36,036 bases of DNA from contig QGNN01000015.1 of the NCBI GenBank assembly GCA_003228105.1, forward strand, positions 1-36,036, written 5' to 3'. The translations under genes and the position numbers were made by a program. The DNA comes from Chloroflexota bacterium. GTDB lineage: Bacteria; Chloroflexota; Dehalococcoidia; Lucifugimonadales; UBA826. Shown here in pieces: positions 8,257-16,311 of this stretch. The first letter of the stretch is position 1, and each line of letters starts with the position of its first letter. The notes under the pieces are model-generated. The model ran no database searches. It was not told the origin of the DNA and saw nothing but the letters and a program-made list of their open reading frames with translations.

Positions 8257-8927
8257 TCGACTTCCTTATCAGTATTATTTGAAACCTCTTCGTTAGGGTC
8301 AGTTTGACTCTCCTCAAAGCTCTTCTGCATGAGGCTTATTATCGACTGTTTCAATTGGTTTTGAGACGGAGGAGACACATAAAAGACCTGTATGTCCGAC
8401 GGGAACTGGACTCGATGGTCTTCTGATATAAATAAGGCAGCGACCCCATCTTCTTCCAGGGTTTCATCAATCTGTTTGCCTATGTATTCATATCTATCGT
8501 TCATAGCTGTCTGATAACTTGCCGATGCCAAATCAGATACTTTTTGACTTACTAAGCCTATGGACAGAAATCTCTGCCAGTCAGATAGTTCAAACAGCAA
8601 GTCTTGATCTTCAGTTTGTTCTAGGTGGCCTGAAGAGTCGGTAATTTCTTTAATTAGAGAGGCTGACCTTGGCGCAATTTGAGACAGTAACTGCTCTCCA
8701 GCCTTGCCTTCATCATGAATTAATTCGTGGAACACGTGCCGAATAGTTCCTAAAGATTTTTCCAAGTTTTGTAGCTGACCTTTAATTTGATCCCAGTGTG
8801 TGTCCGCAAGATCAGAAATCTGTTCTTCTAGTTGAGGAGGCACGGTCACCAGGGGCACCAAAAACAATTTCCTTTTTCTATCAAACTGGCTAGGGTCTGC
8901 TTTTCCTGTAGAACCTAATGTCTCCAT
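8253..8927 (-). CDS. Unknown 224-aa protein directly after formate dehydrogenase alpha
   Basis: I do not recognise this protein. It is mostly charged and helical, with two beta-like hydrophobic stretches: KLFLVPLVTVPP at about 20-31, and ALFISEDHRVQFPSDIQVFYVSPP in the last third. The C-terminal 25 residues are acidic and probably disordered. There are no cysteines for a cluster, no signal peptide and no membrane helix. Its ATG abuts the TAA of fdsA with no gap, and its own stop overlaps the next ATG by four bases, so it is almost certainly translated with the dehydrogenase. The fdhD-type sulfurtransferase gene often occupies this place in fds operons, but the protein lacks the expected cysteine motif. 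It may be an assembly or stability factor; this is inference from position only. Confidence 0.8.
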   Translation of the reverse strand: METLGSTGKADPSQFDRKRKLFLVPLVTVPPQLEEQISDLADTHWDQIKGQLQNLEKSLGTIRHVFHELIHDEGKAGEQLLSQIAPRSASLIKEITDSSGHLEQTEDQDLLFELSDWQRFLSIGLVSQKVSDLASASYQTAMNDRYEYIGKQIDETLEEDGVAALFISEDHRVQFPSDIQVFYVSPPSQNQLKQSIISLMQKSFEESQTDPNEEVSNNTDKEVE

Positions 8928-11609
8928 TTAATTTTTCTCCAGTCTTACCGCGCAAATTTTGTATTCAGGTATTTTGGAATCTGGGTCCAGAGCAGCATTG
9001 GTTAAGAAATTTGCCGCATGTTCTTGTAGCTTCACAAATGGAACAAAAATCTCACCAGACCTCATCTTGTCAGAATAAGACACTCTTCCTTCCATTGTTC
9101 CTCTTCTGGATTTGACAGTGATCCATTCTTCATCGTTAACTTGGTACTTTTCCCCGTCCTCTGGACTTATTGATATAAGAAGCTCGGGTGCTCGGGCTAG
9201 TAACCCTTCAGCTCTTTTAGTGATCGTGCCACCATGCCAGTGGTAAAGTATCCTCCCTGTATTTAATATCAAAGGGAACCTGTCTGTAGGCAACTCATCT
9301 GAAGCAGGACCTTGGTCGAAACCAACAAATTTTGCTCTGGAGCCTCTAGGAAAATCATACTCATAAAGAAATCTCGTACCCGGATGGTCTAGATCAGGGC
9401 AAGGCCATTGAATACCACCACCTTCCAGCCGGTCATAGGTTATACCTGCAATCATAGGAGTTAATGAGGACATTTCATCCCAAATTTCAGAGACGTCCTT
9501 ATATTCAAAATGATCTCCCAAACCCAAACCTTTCTTTATCGATATTCGCTGGGCTAAATCGCAAATTATCTCCCAGTCTGGTCTCGAGGATCCAACTGGC
9601 TTTATAGCCTCTCTGACCCTTTGAACCCTTCTTTCACTATTTGTAAATGTCCCGTCTTTTTCTGCAAATGAACATGCCGGCAAAACAACATCTGCTATTT
9701 GTGCTGTTTCATGTAGGAAAATATCCTGAACAATTAATAATTCTAGTTTTCCGAATGACTCTTCAGCATGATTCAGATCAGGTTCGCTTAGTAACGGATT
9801 TTCACCAGTGATATACATGGCTTTAATACGTCCATTGTCAATCTCACGAACCATATCAGTCACTACTAATCCTGCTTTATCAGGCAGAGGGTTACCGCCC
9901 CAAGCTGTCGAAAATTTTTCTACAGAATCAGCATTTATGGTCTGATAGCCTGGGAATGCATTCGGTAAACATCCAGCATCACCACACCCTTGGACATTAT
10001 TCTGACCACGAAGGGGCGAAATACCCGAACCCGATTTCCCAAGTTGCCCCGTAGCAAACGCCAAATTTAATAGCCCGTGAGCATTAGCAGTACCCATTGT
10101 ATGTTGTGTGATTCCCATACCCCATATAAGACACGAACCACTGAAAGGAGGAGCGGCATACATGCGGGCCGCTTCTATAATATCTGCTTCACTAACTCCT
10201 GTTATGGATTCCACATATTCTGGCGTGTATTTGGTGACAATATCTGACCAGTCGTCAAATCCTTCAGTTCTATTTTTTATGAAATTTTCGTCCGCTAGCC
10301 CATTTTCTAAAATCACATGAGCCATACCATTTAGCAAAGCAACATCTGTTCCTGGTCTTGGTCTGAGCCAAATATCTGCATAGTCGCACATGTCTATTCT
10401 TCGTGGGTTTATAACGATAAGTTTCGCGCCATGCTCGACTACAGCCCTCCGCATTCTGGAGGCGGCTACAGGATGATTAGAATTGGCATCCGACCCTATA
10501 ATCACAAGGCATCCGGCCTCTTCATAATCTATATATGAATTACTGGTCGCTCCGCTTCCAAGAGAGGCCAACATTGCCTCTACGGATGGCGAATGGCAAA
10601 GTCTTGTACAGTGGTCTATATGGTTACTTTGCATAACCAGACGTGAAAATTTTTGTTGTATGTATCCATCCTCATTTGTCGCCTTTGCAGAACATAGTGT
10701 GGCGAAACTATCACCTTCGTAGGCAAGCAATTTATCCGCTATGAAATCCAAAGCCTCATCCCAAGTCGCACGTTGTAAAGACCCATTTCTCCGAACCAAA
10801 GGCTCAGTCAGACGATCTTCATGATGAACAAATGTGTATCCAAATCTTCCTTTTACACATAGCATTCCCAAACTGGAATCATTTTCTGGATCATCCAGCA
10901 TTTCTACGATGGCGTCATCCGATGTTACTTGTGCCTTTATTCCGCAACCAACCCCACAGTAAGGACATGTGGTGATAACAGTTCTTTCAATAACTGCCGG
11001 TTCGACTTTGGTGGAAATAGCGCCTGTTGGGCACACTGATAGACATTGGCCACAGGTAGTACAGATAGATTCCAGCAAGGGCTTATCCATAAAGGTCCCG
11101 ATTCTGGCCTGGCTGGATGTTCCCAAAACATCTATAGCACCAATAAACTGATGGCCTGTTTGGCATGCCTGGGCGCACCTACCACAAAGGATGCAAGAGT
11201 CCATTGCTATATTAAATATTGGGTTGCTGGCATCTGTTTCCTCTCGAGACCGAGATTTCCACACCTGACCACTTATTGAATTGGACTCCATCACTCTAGA
11301 CAATTCCTTGTAATCGTCTTTATCTGAATGGACCATACCAGCAGTTAATTCCAGAACACTCTTTCTTATCAAATCAAGCTTGTTCCCGTTGGTTAAAATC
11401 TTCATACCCTGTGAGATAGGGGTCGAACACGACGCTGGGTAACCACGAACTCCCTCAATCTCCACTAAACAGGTTCGGCAAGCACCAATAGGTTTCATAT
11501 CCGGATCTTTGCATAACTGAGAAATAGCCGTCCCTGAAATGTTGATGGCATCAAGGACGGAACTATGTTCCGGCACCTGAACTTCTTTGCCATTTATGAA
11601 AACTTCCAT
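8928..11609 (-). CDS. fdsA: NAD-type formate dehydrogenase, molybdenum (or tungsten) alpha subunit
   Basis: The 893-aa catalytic subunit oxidises formate to CO2, or runs in reverse, at a bis-molybdopterin-guanine-dinucleotide centre. From the N-terminus it has a [2Fe-2S] ferredoxin domain (C33, C44, C47, C61), two [4Fe-4S] sites (C139/142/145/149 and C183/186/189/193), then the catalytic domain with its own [4Fe-4S] site (C215, C218, C222, C251) and K253 nearby. C338 in LCHSPS is the metal ligand, a cysteine and not selenocysteine, with the conserved H339. A C-terminal pterin-binding barrel completes it. There is no Tat signal, so it is cytosolic, as expected for FdsGBA enzymes. AGGAGGAGG lies before the ATG. 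It follows fdsG and fdsB, its likely NAD-linking partners. Confidence 0.92.
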   Translation of the reverse strand: MEVFINGKEVQVPEHSSVLDAINISGTAISQLCKDPDMKPIGACRTCLVEIEGVRGYPASCSTPISQGMKILTNGNKLDLIRKSVLELTAGMVHSDKDDYKELSRVMESNSISGQVWKSRSREETDASNPIFNIAMDSCILCGRCAQACQTGHQFIGAIDVLGTSSQARIGTFMDKPLLESICTTCGQCLSVCPTGAISTKVEPAVIERTVITTCPYCGVGCGIKAQVTSDDAIVEMLDDPENDSSLGMLCVKGRFGYTFVHHEDRLTEPLVRRNGSLQRATWDEALDFIADKLLAYEGDSFATLCSAKATNEDGYIQQKFSRLVMQSNHIDHCTRLCHSPSVEAMLASLGSGATSNSYIDYEEAGCLVIIGSDANSNHPVAASRMRRAVVEHGAKLIVINPRRIDMCDYADIWLRPRPGTDVALLNGMAHVILENGLADENFIKNRTEGFDDWSDIVTKYTPEYVESITGVSEADIIEAARMYAAPPFSGSCLIWGMGITQHTMGTANAHGLLNLAFATGQLGKSGSGISPLRGQNNVQGCGDAGCLPNAFPGYQTINADSVEKFSTAWGGNPLPDKAGLVVTDMVREIDNGRIKAMYITGENPLLSEPDLNHAEESFGKLELLIVQDIFLHETAQIADVVLPACSFAEKDGTFTNSERRVQRVREAIKPVGSSRPDWEIICDLAQRISIKKGLGLGDHFEYKDVSEIWDEMSSLTPMIAGITYDRLEGGGIQWPCPDLDHPGTRFLYEYDFPRGSRAKFVGFDQGPASDELPTDRFPLILNTGRILYHWHGGTITKRAEGLLARAPELLISISPEDGEKYQVNDEEWITVKSRRGTMEGRVSYSDKMRSGEIFVPFVKLQEHAANFLTNAALDPDSKIPEYKICAVRLEKN

Positions 11610-11626
11610 TAAATTCCTCCTCCTTG

Positions 11627-13135
11627 CTATCCCGGTGATACTTCCTGAAAATATGAGCCATAGCTCAGCACTGGATTGCCAGCGGCTTGACCTAACCCAC
11701 AGAGAGAGGCAGCATTTATAACTTCAGCCAACTGACCAATTCCATTCCAATCAATTGCGTCATCACCGGAGTCATTTGCCATCAACTCCAGTAAACGGGT
11801 AGTACCCTCTCGGCAAGGGGTGCATTTTCCGCATGATTCCCTCGCATTGTACTCAGAGAGCTTTCTAACCACCTCCAGCACATTAGTATCTTGAGATAGG
11901 CCTATCACACCCCCCGCACCCAACATCACTGATTTGCCATCTAAAAATCCTGGGCCTATTGATAAGTTGAGAGATTCAGAAGAGGGTATAACCCCACTTG
12001 AGGGACCACCTACAGCAATGGCAGATAGCGTATTTATACTAGAAATACCCCCGAATTTAACCATCAATTCCGCAAGGTTTGAGCCCATTGGTAACTCTGC
12101 AACCCCTGGAGTATTCACTGACCCGCTGATACTCAAAATTTTCGTTCCTGGAGTATCTGGGTCTCCTATTTTTTTAAACTCATCAGCACCATTAAGAACA
12201 ATCCAAGGCAGGTTACATAAAGTTTCGACATTATTAATGATTGTGGGCTGTTGGTTTAAACCAGATTCAGTAGGAAACGGTGGCCTCAAACGTGGTTCCC
12301 GTCTTTTACCTTCTATGGTATTGAGTAGGGTGGACTCTTCACCACATACATACCCCCCCGCACCTTTTAAGATTTCTATATCAATTGTGAAGCCACTGCC
12401 CATTATATTTGGCCCCAAGAAACCTTTTGAACGACATATTTCTAATGCGTTCAGCATTCTCTGATAAGACAGATGAGCCTCGGCATTCACATATAACCTA
12501 ATGGAAGTAGCTTTGGTAGCGTACGCTGCAATCAGGGCTCCTTCTATAAGACGGAACGGAACGCTTTCCATGACGTGCCGATCTTTAAATACTCCGGGCT
12601 CGCCTTCTTCAGCATTAATTACTATATGTCTTTCCTTGGAAGCTGTAGACATTGCGGAACGCCATTTAATTGAAACTGGAAAATATGCCCCACCTCTACC
12701 TCGGAGACCGGATTCTTCTACCATATCCACCGTTTGTTCCGGCGGCTGCAAAAGAACCTTAGCAAGAGCAGAAAAACCTTTATTTGCTATATATCCATAG
12801 ATGTCGCTAGCACTTATATTACCTGCATGCTCCAAAACTATTCTTGTCTGAGAATCAATGTAGTTCCTGACATTTGAATCACCCGTACTCGTTACTCTAA
12901 TCCCTTCTATATATTCACTAACGTCTTTTTCAGAATGAATCTTGGGACCAGCAAAGCATGCCCCATCGCAACCAGAATAATCCACGGCAATTGAAGCGGG
13001 TAATTTTTCTTCTAAACTCCTGTAAATCTCTTGGGATCCAACAGCCATACTACATTGGCCCACTTGAACCAATACTTCAGCTGGATTATTTACAGCTCTA
13101 TTGGCCACGGAGGTTATAAAATCTAGAGTATTCAT
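11627..13135 (-). CDS. fdsB: NuoF-like NAD/FMN subunit of formate dehydrogenase
   Basis: This 502-aa protein resembles NuoF, HoxF and FdsB and should carry electrons between the iron-sulfur chain and NAD+. The N-terminal thioredoxin-like part (1-80) keeps C28, C56 and C60. The FMN/NAD region begins at GLRGRGGA (143-150) and continues with INAEEGEPG (173-181) and GGYVCGEESTLLNTIEGKR (260-278). The C-terminal [4Fe-4S] ligands are C435, C438, C441 and C479. The motif normally written GRGGAGFPTG reads GRGGAYFPVS here. The gene starts two bases after the fdsG stop and is followed by fdsA after 17 bp. Given its position it could also serve the AOR-family enzyme upstream; this is inference. Confidence 0.92.
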   Translation of the reverse strand: MNTLDFITSVANRAVNNPAEVLVQVGQCSMAVGSQEIYRSLEEKLPASIAVDYSGCDGACFAGPKIHSEKDVSEYIEGIRVTSTGDSNVRNYIDSQTRIVLEHAGNISASDIYGYIANKGFSALAKVLLQPPEQTVDMVEESGLRGRGGAYFPVSIKWRSAMSTASKERHIVINAEEGEPGVFKDRHVMESVPFRLIEGALIAAYATKATSIRLYVNAEAHLSYQRMLNALEICRSKGFLGPNIMGSGFTIDIEILKGAGGYVCGEESTLLNTIEGKRREPRLRPPFPTESGLNQQPTIINNVETLCNLPWIVLNGADEFKKIGDPDTPGTKILSISGSVNTPGVAELPMGSNLAELMVKFGGISSINTLSAIAVGGPSSGVIPSSESLNLSIGPGFLDGKSVMLGAGGVIGLSQDTNVLEVVRKLSEYNARESCGKCTPCREGTTRLLELMANDSGDDAIDWNGIGQLAEVINAASLCGLGQAAGNPVLSYGSYFQEVSPG

Positions 13136-13136
13136 T

Positions 13137-13604
13137 TTAATTTTCTACCAACCTCAGTAAAGCATCACCGGGAACTTGTCTCCCATACCATCTGTGATCT
13201 ACCGATACCGCTGGTGCAACCGAGCACATGAATGCACAATCCGTTTTCTGCACTTCCAAATCAAAGCTAGTTTTATTAGATAAAAATTCCAGTATCTGGG
13301 CTGCTCCATTTTCACGACAAGCCACGCCGTCACATACCGACACTGTTTTTTCCGCAGGAGGGGAAAGCAACAATTCTGTGTACGTAGTTGCGGTACCGTA
13401 TACCTCACTAGCCGGAACACCCAAATGCCATCCTAAAACTTCTAGTCCCCAATCAGACAGGAAAGAAAATTTTTCCTGAAGAAAATGCAAAGCAGGGAGT
13501 AAGTACGACCTATCCCGTGGGAACTTATCTATTAATTCCCCCCGCAAATCGTTTCTTCGTTTTCTTTCCTCGTTATTTGAAGACATATTACTGGCGTTTA
13601 GCAC
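13137..13604 (-). CDS. fdsG: NuoE-like [2Fe-2S] subunit of formate dehydrogenase
   Basis: This 155-aa thioredoxin-fold subunit resembles NuoE/FdsG and carries one [2Fe-2S] cluster. The four ligands are complete: C91 and C96 (CDGVAC) and C123 and C127 (CAFMC). The helical N-terminal region, with LLPALHFLQEKF and GVPASEVYGTATTYTEL, is typical. The longest frame starts at a GTG lying inside the stop region of the upstream AOR gene, a 7-bp overlap; an ATG at 13586 (residue 7) is an alternative. Neither has a strong ribosome binding site, so coupling to AOR translation is likely. It passes electrons in the FdsGBA chain and possibly from AOR. Confidence 0.92.
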   Translation of the reverse strand: MLNASNMSSNNEERKRRNDLRGELIDKFPRDRSYLLPALHFLQEKFSFLSDWGLEVLGWHLGVPASEVYGTATTYTELLLSPPAEKTVSVCDGVACRENGAAQILEFLSNKTSFDLEVQKTDCAFMCSVAPAVSVDHRWYGRQVPGDALLRLVEN

Positions 13605-15400
13605 TCTATACCCAAACTTTTCAACTTTGACTCAGGTATAAGACCATCGCTTGTCCATTCTCTGGCATCATAATAAGACTTAATCATAGTACCCAAGTCA
13701 GATTCACTAAGTGACTGGCGGTTTTCACCATCTGATAGGGGTTCGGAAAATATCCTTTTGGGCAAGTTATCCTGGTCCATAACCCATCCTTCTCGAATGT
13801 TAAATTGCTTTTTCAGATTATTTATTCTTTCGCCGCATCGGGCAAGCTGATTTGGGTCCATATCCCATCCTGTTACGTCATTGAGGATTTCAGAGGATTC
13901 AACATAAAAATCATCAAACACCTTTCGGACGAATTTACACCAAATTAGGGAGTCCATAACCGCACTGTAATCTTCTCCGTCTACAACCATCTGGCCCCTT
14001 GAAAGTTTTCCACTATCGGAGCTTGATGCAAAATCGTACTCATAAGCAGAAGATCTATTATGACACGCCCCTCTGGTGCTTACAGCCAAGGCCAGAGCCA
14101 TAGTATGCAATGATCTGGGCTCATATCCCGGCATTTCAAGACCTTTGACATGCATGGCAAAATCTTCTGTTCCAAGGCCAATTTCTTTACTCACTCTGGC
14201 ACTGCCTTCTGCCAATATATCTCCGATACCTGACCGTTTAGCTATGGCATTTAACAATTTTCTAAGAAGGTCTTCGTCATTTTCATAAGTAGGCAGGAGT
14301 CCCAGCCATTGTTTGGGAAGCAACCCTTTTTGCATACACTCCATAAACCAAGCACAGGTAGAACCGGCACTGATAGTATCCATTCCCATTTCATCACAAA
14401 ATTTACTGCTTTTAAGTATCGTCTCTCTATCGGATATACCGACAAGAGGTCCCAATGCAAATAGTGATTGGTATTCCAACCTCACCTTTGCTGAACCACC
14501 GTTTGGTATGGTCACCAATTTTTCACATCCTATTGTGCAATTAGCGCAATGCGAAGTGGAAACTTTTTCTTCATTATGAATTGCCTCACCAGATATACTA
14601 TGAAAGTCTTTATTTGACTGATTCCTGAAATTCCCTATGGGGAGGACTTTTAATCGCTCAAACACTGAAAGATTTGCCATCGTTCCCAAGGTCCTATATT
14701 TCTCAGTAGCCTCCCCGAGGCTTTTTATAGCTAGCTGTTTTCTGGTTTTGGAAAGATTTGATTCGTTGAAATAATTCAACTTCTTATATCCCTTAAAGGA
14801 TATGGCCTTTATTTTCTTGGACCCCATCACAGCCCCGTTTCCGGTCCGACCGGCCTGCCGGCCCCCATCATTACTGATACTAGCAAACCTCACCATATTT
14901 TCACCCGCTGGGCCTATGCAAGCGATACCGTACCCTGGACCAAAAGTCTCTATCAAATGGCCTTCTGTCATGGAAGTGGTATTCCCCAATAGGTGTGAAG
15001 CGTCGTTGAATTGGATACCAGATTCATCAACCTTCAGAGACAGCCATTGGCTAGATGAACCGAGAATTATGACGGCATCGGCCCCTATACCTTTAATAGA
15101 CAGCGCCAACGAACTTGAAGATAGGGAATCCCCTATGAAGCCTGTTTGGGGTGATTTAGAAACCACTGCGAACTTTGACGTAGTGGTGAGGCGACTCCCT
15201 ACAAGAGGGCTTGCACAAAAAATTAATGGGTTAGCGGGAGAAAACGGGTCCGCTCCGGGAGGACAATAGTGATAAAGAAGATAGGCCCCTAAACCGCTGC
15301 CGCCAATAAAATCTTTGACTACCTCTTCCTGTAGATCTTCCCATCTCCAGGACTTCGTGGAAACGTCTATTATCAGAATTTTATTGTGGTACCCGAACAC
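13598..15400 (-). CDS. Aldehyde:ferredoxin oxidoreductase-family tungstopterin enzyme
   Basis: AOR-family enzymes oxidise aldehydes to acids, or reduce activated acids, at a tungsten or molybdenum bis-pterin centre with one [4Fe-4S] cluster. The 600-aa length is normal. The cluster ligands C285, C288, C292 and C488 match the classical spacing. Pterin-contact motifs are GRTGNGAVMGSKKIKAI (about 185-201), DEMGMDTISAGST (336-348) and KGLEMPGYEPR (419-429), with TRGACHNR after them. There is no signal peptide. Translation starts at a GTG at 15400, six bases after AGGAGG. It sits between a MoaD-like gene and the NuoE/NuoF-like genes, which supports a W/Mo cofactor and suggests that its electrons reach NAD. 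The substrate is unknown. Confidence 0.93.
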   Translation of the reverse strand: MFGYHNKILIIDVSTKSWRWEDLQEEVVKDFIGGSGLGAYLLYHYCPPGADPFSPANPLIFCASPLVGSRLTTTSKFAVVSKSPQTGFIGDSLSSSSLALSIKGIGADAVIILGSSSQWLSLKVDESGIQFNDASHLLGNTTSMTEGHLIETFGPGYGIACIGPAGENMVRFASISNDGGRQAGRTGNGAVMGSKKIKAISFKGYKKLNYFNESNLSKTRKQLAIKSLGEATEKYRTLGTMANLSVFERLKVLPIGNFRNQSNKDFHSISGEAIHNEEKVSTSHCANCTIGCEKLVTIPNGGSAKVRLEYQSLFALGPLVGISDRETILKSSKFCDEMGMDTISAGSTCAWFMECMQKGLLPKQWLGLLPTYENDEDLLRKLLNAIAKRSGIGDILAEGSARVSKEIGLGTEDFAMHVKGLEMPGYEPRSLHTMALALAVSTRGACHNRSSAYEYDFASSSDSGKLSRGQMVVDGEDYSAVMDSLIWCKFVRKVFDDFYVESSEILNDVTGWDMDPNQLARCGERINNLKKQFNIREGWVMDQDNLPKRIFSEPLSDGENRQSLSESDLGTMIKSYYDAREWTSDGLIPESKLKSLGIEC

Positions 15401-15401
15401 C

Positions 15402-15689
15402 TTATCCTCCTGCCTGGCTAGGCAATATCAACAGCGCATCACCATCACATAATTTCAGCTTCTCTGGATCTTGAAATCCAACCCCATTTAAGTTGAAAAC
15501 ATAACTTGACAAAAGTCTCTTATCACCGCTGTCCAAAACTTTACCGCCAAGAGCAGGAAATAGTAGCGCTAAGGCTCTAATAACATCCACGGCACCGACC
15601 TTAGACTCAGTAAACTCCAATTGAACAAGTTTCTGGCCAGCGATGATCCTACTGTTTCCGTATAACTCAACCGTCAAATTAATCGCCAT
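15402..15689 (-). CDS. MoaD/ThiS-like sulfur-carrier protein
   Basis: The 95-aa protein has the small beta-grasp pattern of MoaD: an opening beta strand INLTVELYG, a central helix, and the C-terminal Gly-Gly (SQAGG) that is adenylated and thiocarboxylated. MoaD donates the dithiolene sulfurs of molybdopterin. MoaD-like genes are often next to AOR genes, so this copy may be dedicated to the tungstopterin enzyme. Its first 11 bp overlap mobA. The last two codons, GGA GGA, also form the ribosome binding site of the AOR gene, so the functional C-terminus and the downstream start are tied together. MoaE is not in the window. Confidence 0.85.
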   Translation of the reverse strand: MAINLTVELYGNSRIIAGQKLVQLEFTESKVGAVDVIRALALLFPALGGKVLDSGDKRLLSSYVFNLNGVGFQDPEKLKLCDGDALLILPSQAGG

Positions 15690-16311
15690 TGAAATCTTTT
15701 CCCATTTGCAATGCTGTGAGAAGGTCCTCAGGTGTATTTACGTTAAAAAAACTATCTTCAGAACCTTCGATATTTAGAAATTCATTCTCTGATATCTGAC
15801 ACACCGTGATTTTCGGGAAATATCCGTCCATTTTCAAAAGCCCAGCCTTCAATCTAGTCTCGATATGCTCTAGGCAAGATTTATTATATAAGGCGTGGGT
15901 AGTTTGCAATCTGCCTTCAAATTTAGGAATGACAACATCGGGAGAAGGATCCGAAATTTTGGTCATCATAAATTTTATTAAGGCAGTCGACAAAAACGGC
16001 ATGTCACAGGCCGCCACAAATGACCAAGGAGTAGGGGATTCACTTAGACCTGAAAATAATCCGCCAAGGGAACCCGCTTCGCTGTAAGAATCGACAACAT
16101 AGTGAATTTTGTTTTCTATATCAAGTTCTTCGATTCGTTCCAATCTGTCCACAACCACCGTCTGAGAAGTAGTAATCCCGGCTAACCTTTGTATGGCCCT
16201 ATCGATGATACGGTCATTGCCAATACGTTCTACGGCCTTATCACGTCCTAAACGTCTACTTTTGCCACCTGCTAATAATATCCCGGTTAATTCGATAGGT
16301 ACCATTTGCAT
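15679..16311 (-). CDS. mobA: Molybdenum cofactor guanylyltransferase MobA
   Basis: MobA joins GMP to molybdopterin to make the guanine dinucleotide form of the cofactor, which the formate dehydrogenase in this window should need. The protein is about 210 aa. The nucleotide-binding motif LLAGGKSRRLGRDKA lies near residues 12-26, and the metal-binding CDMPFL is near residue 100. The frame also opens at a TTG at 16314, but the ATG at 16311, overlapping the upstream TGA by one base and preceded by GGAGAGG, is the better start. It overlaps the MoaD-like gene by 11 bp at its 3' end. Assignment is firm from the glycine-rich loop. Confidence 0.93.
   Translation of the reverse strand: MQMVPIELTGILLAGGKSRRLGRDKAVERIGNDRIIDRAIQRLAGITTSQTVVVDRLERIEELDIENKIHYVVDSYSEAGSLGGLFSGLSESPTPWSFVAACDMPFLSTALIKFMMTKISDPSPDVVIPKFEGRLQTTHALYNKSCLEHIETRLKAGLLKMDGYFPKITVCQISENEFLNIEGSEDSFFNVNTPEDLLTALQMGKDFNGD

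Noticed and set aside
8928-11609. Selenocysteine in formate dehydrogenase
   Set aside because: The metal-ligand position is a plain cysteine codon (C338) and the frame has no internal TGA.
11627-11880. Loss of an iron-sulfur site in the FdsB N-terminus (only three cysteines)
   Set aside because: Three cysteines in this thioredoxin-like domain are, to my knowledge, common in NuoF-type proteins with this extension, so it is not evidence of decay.
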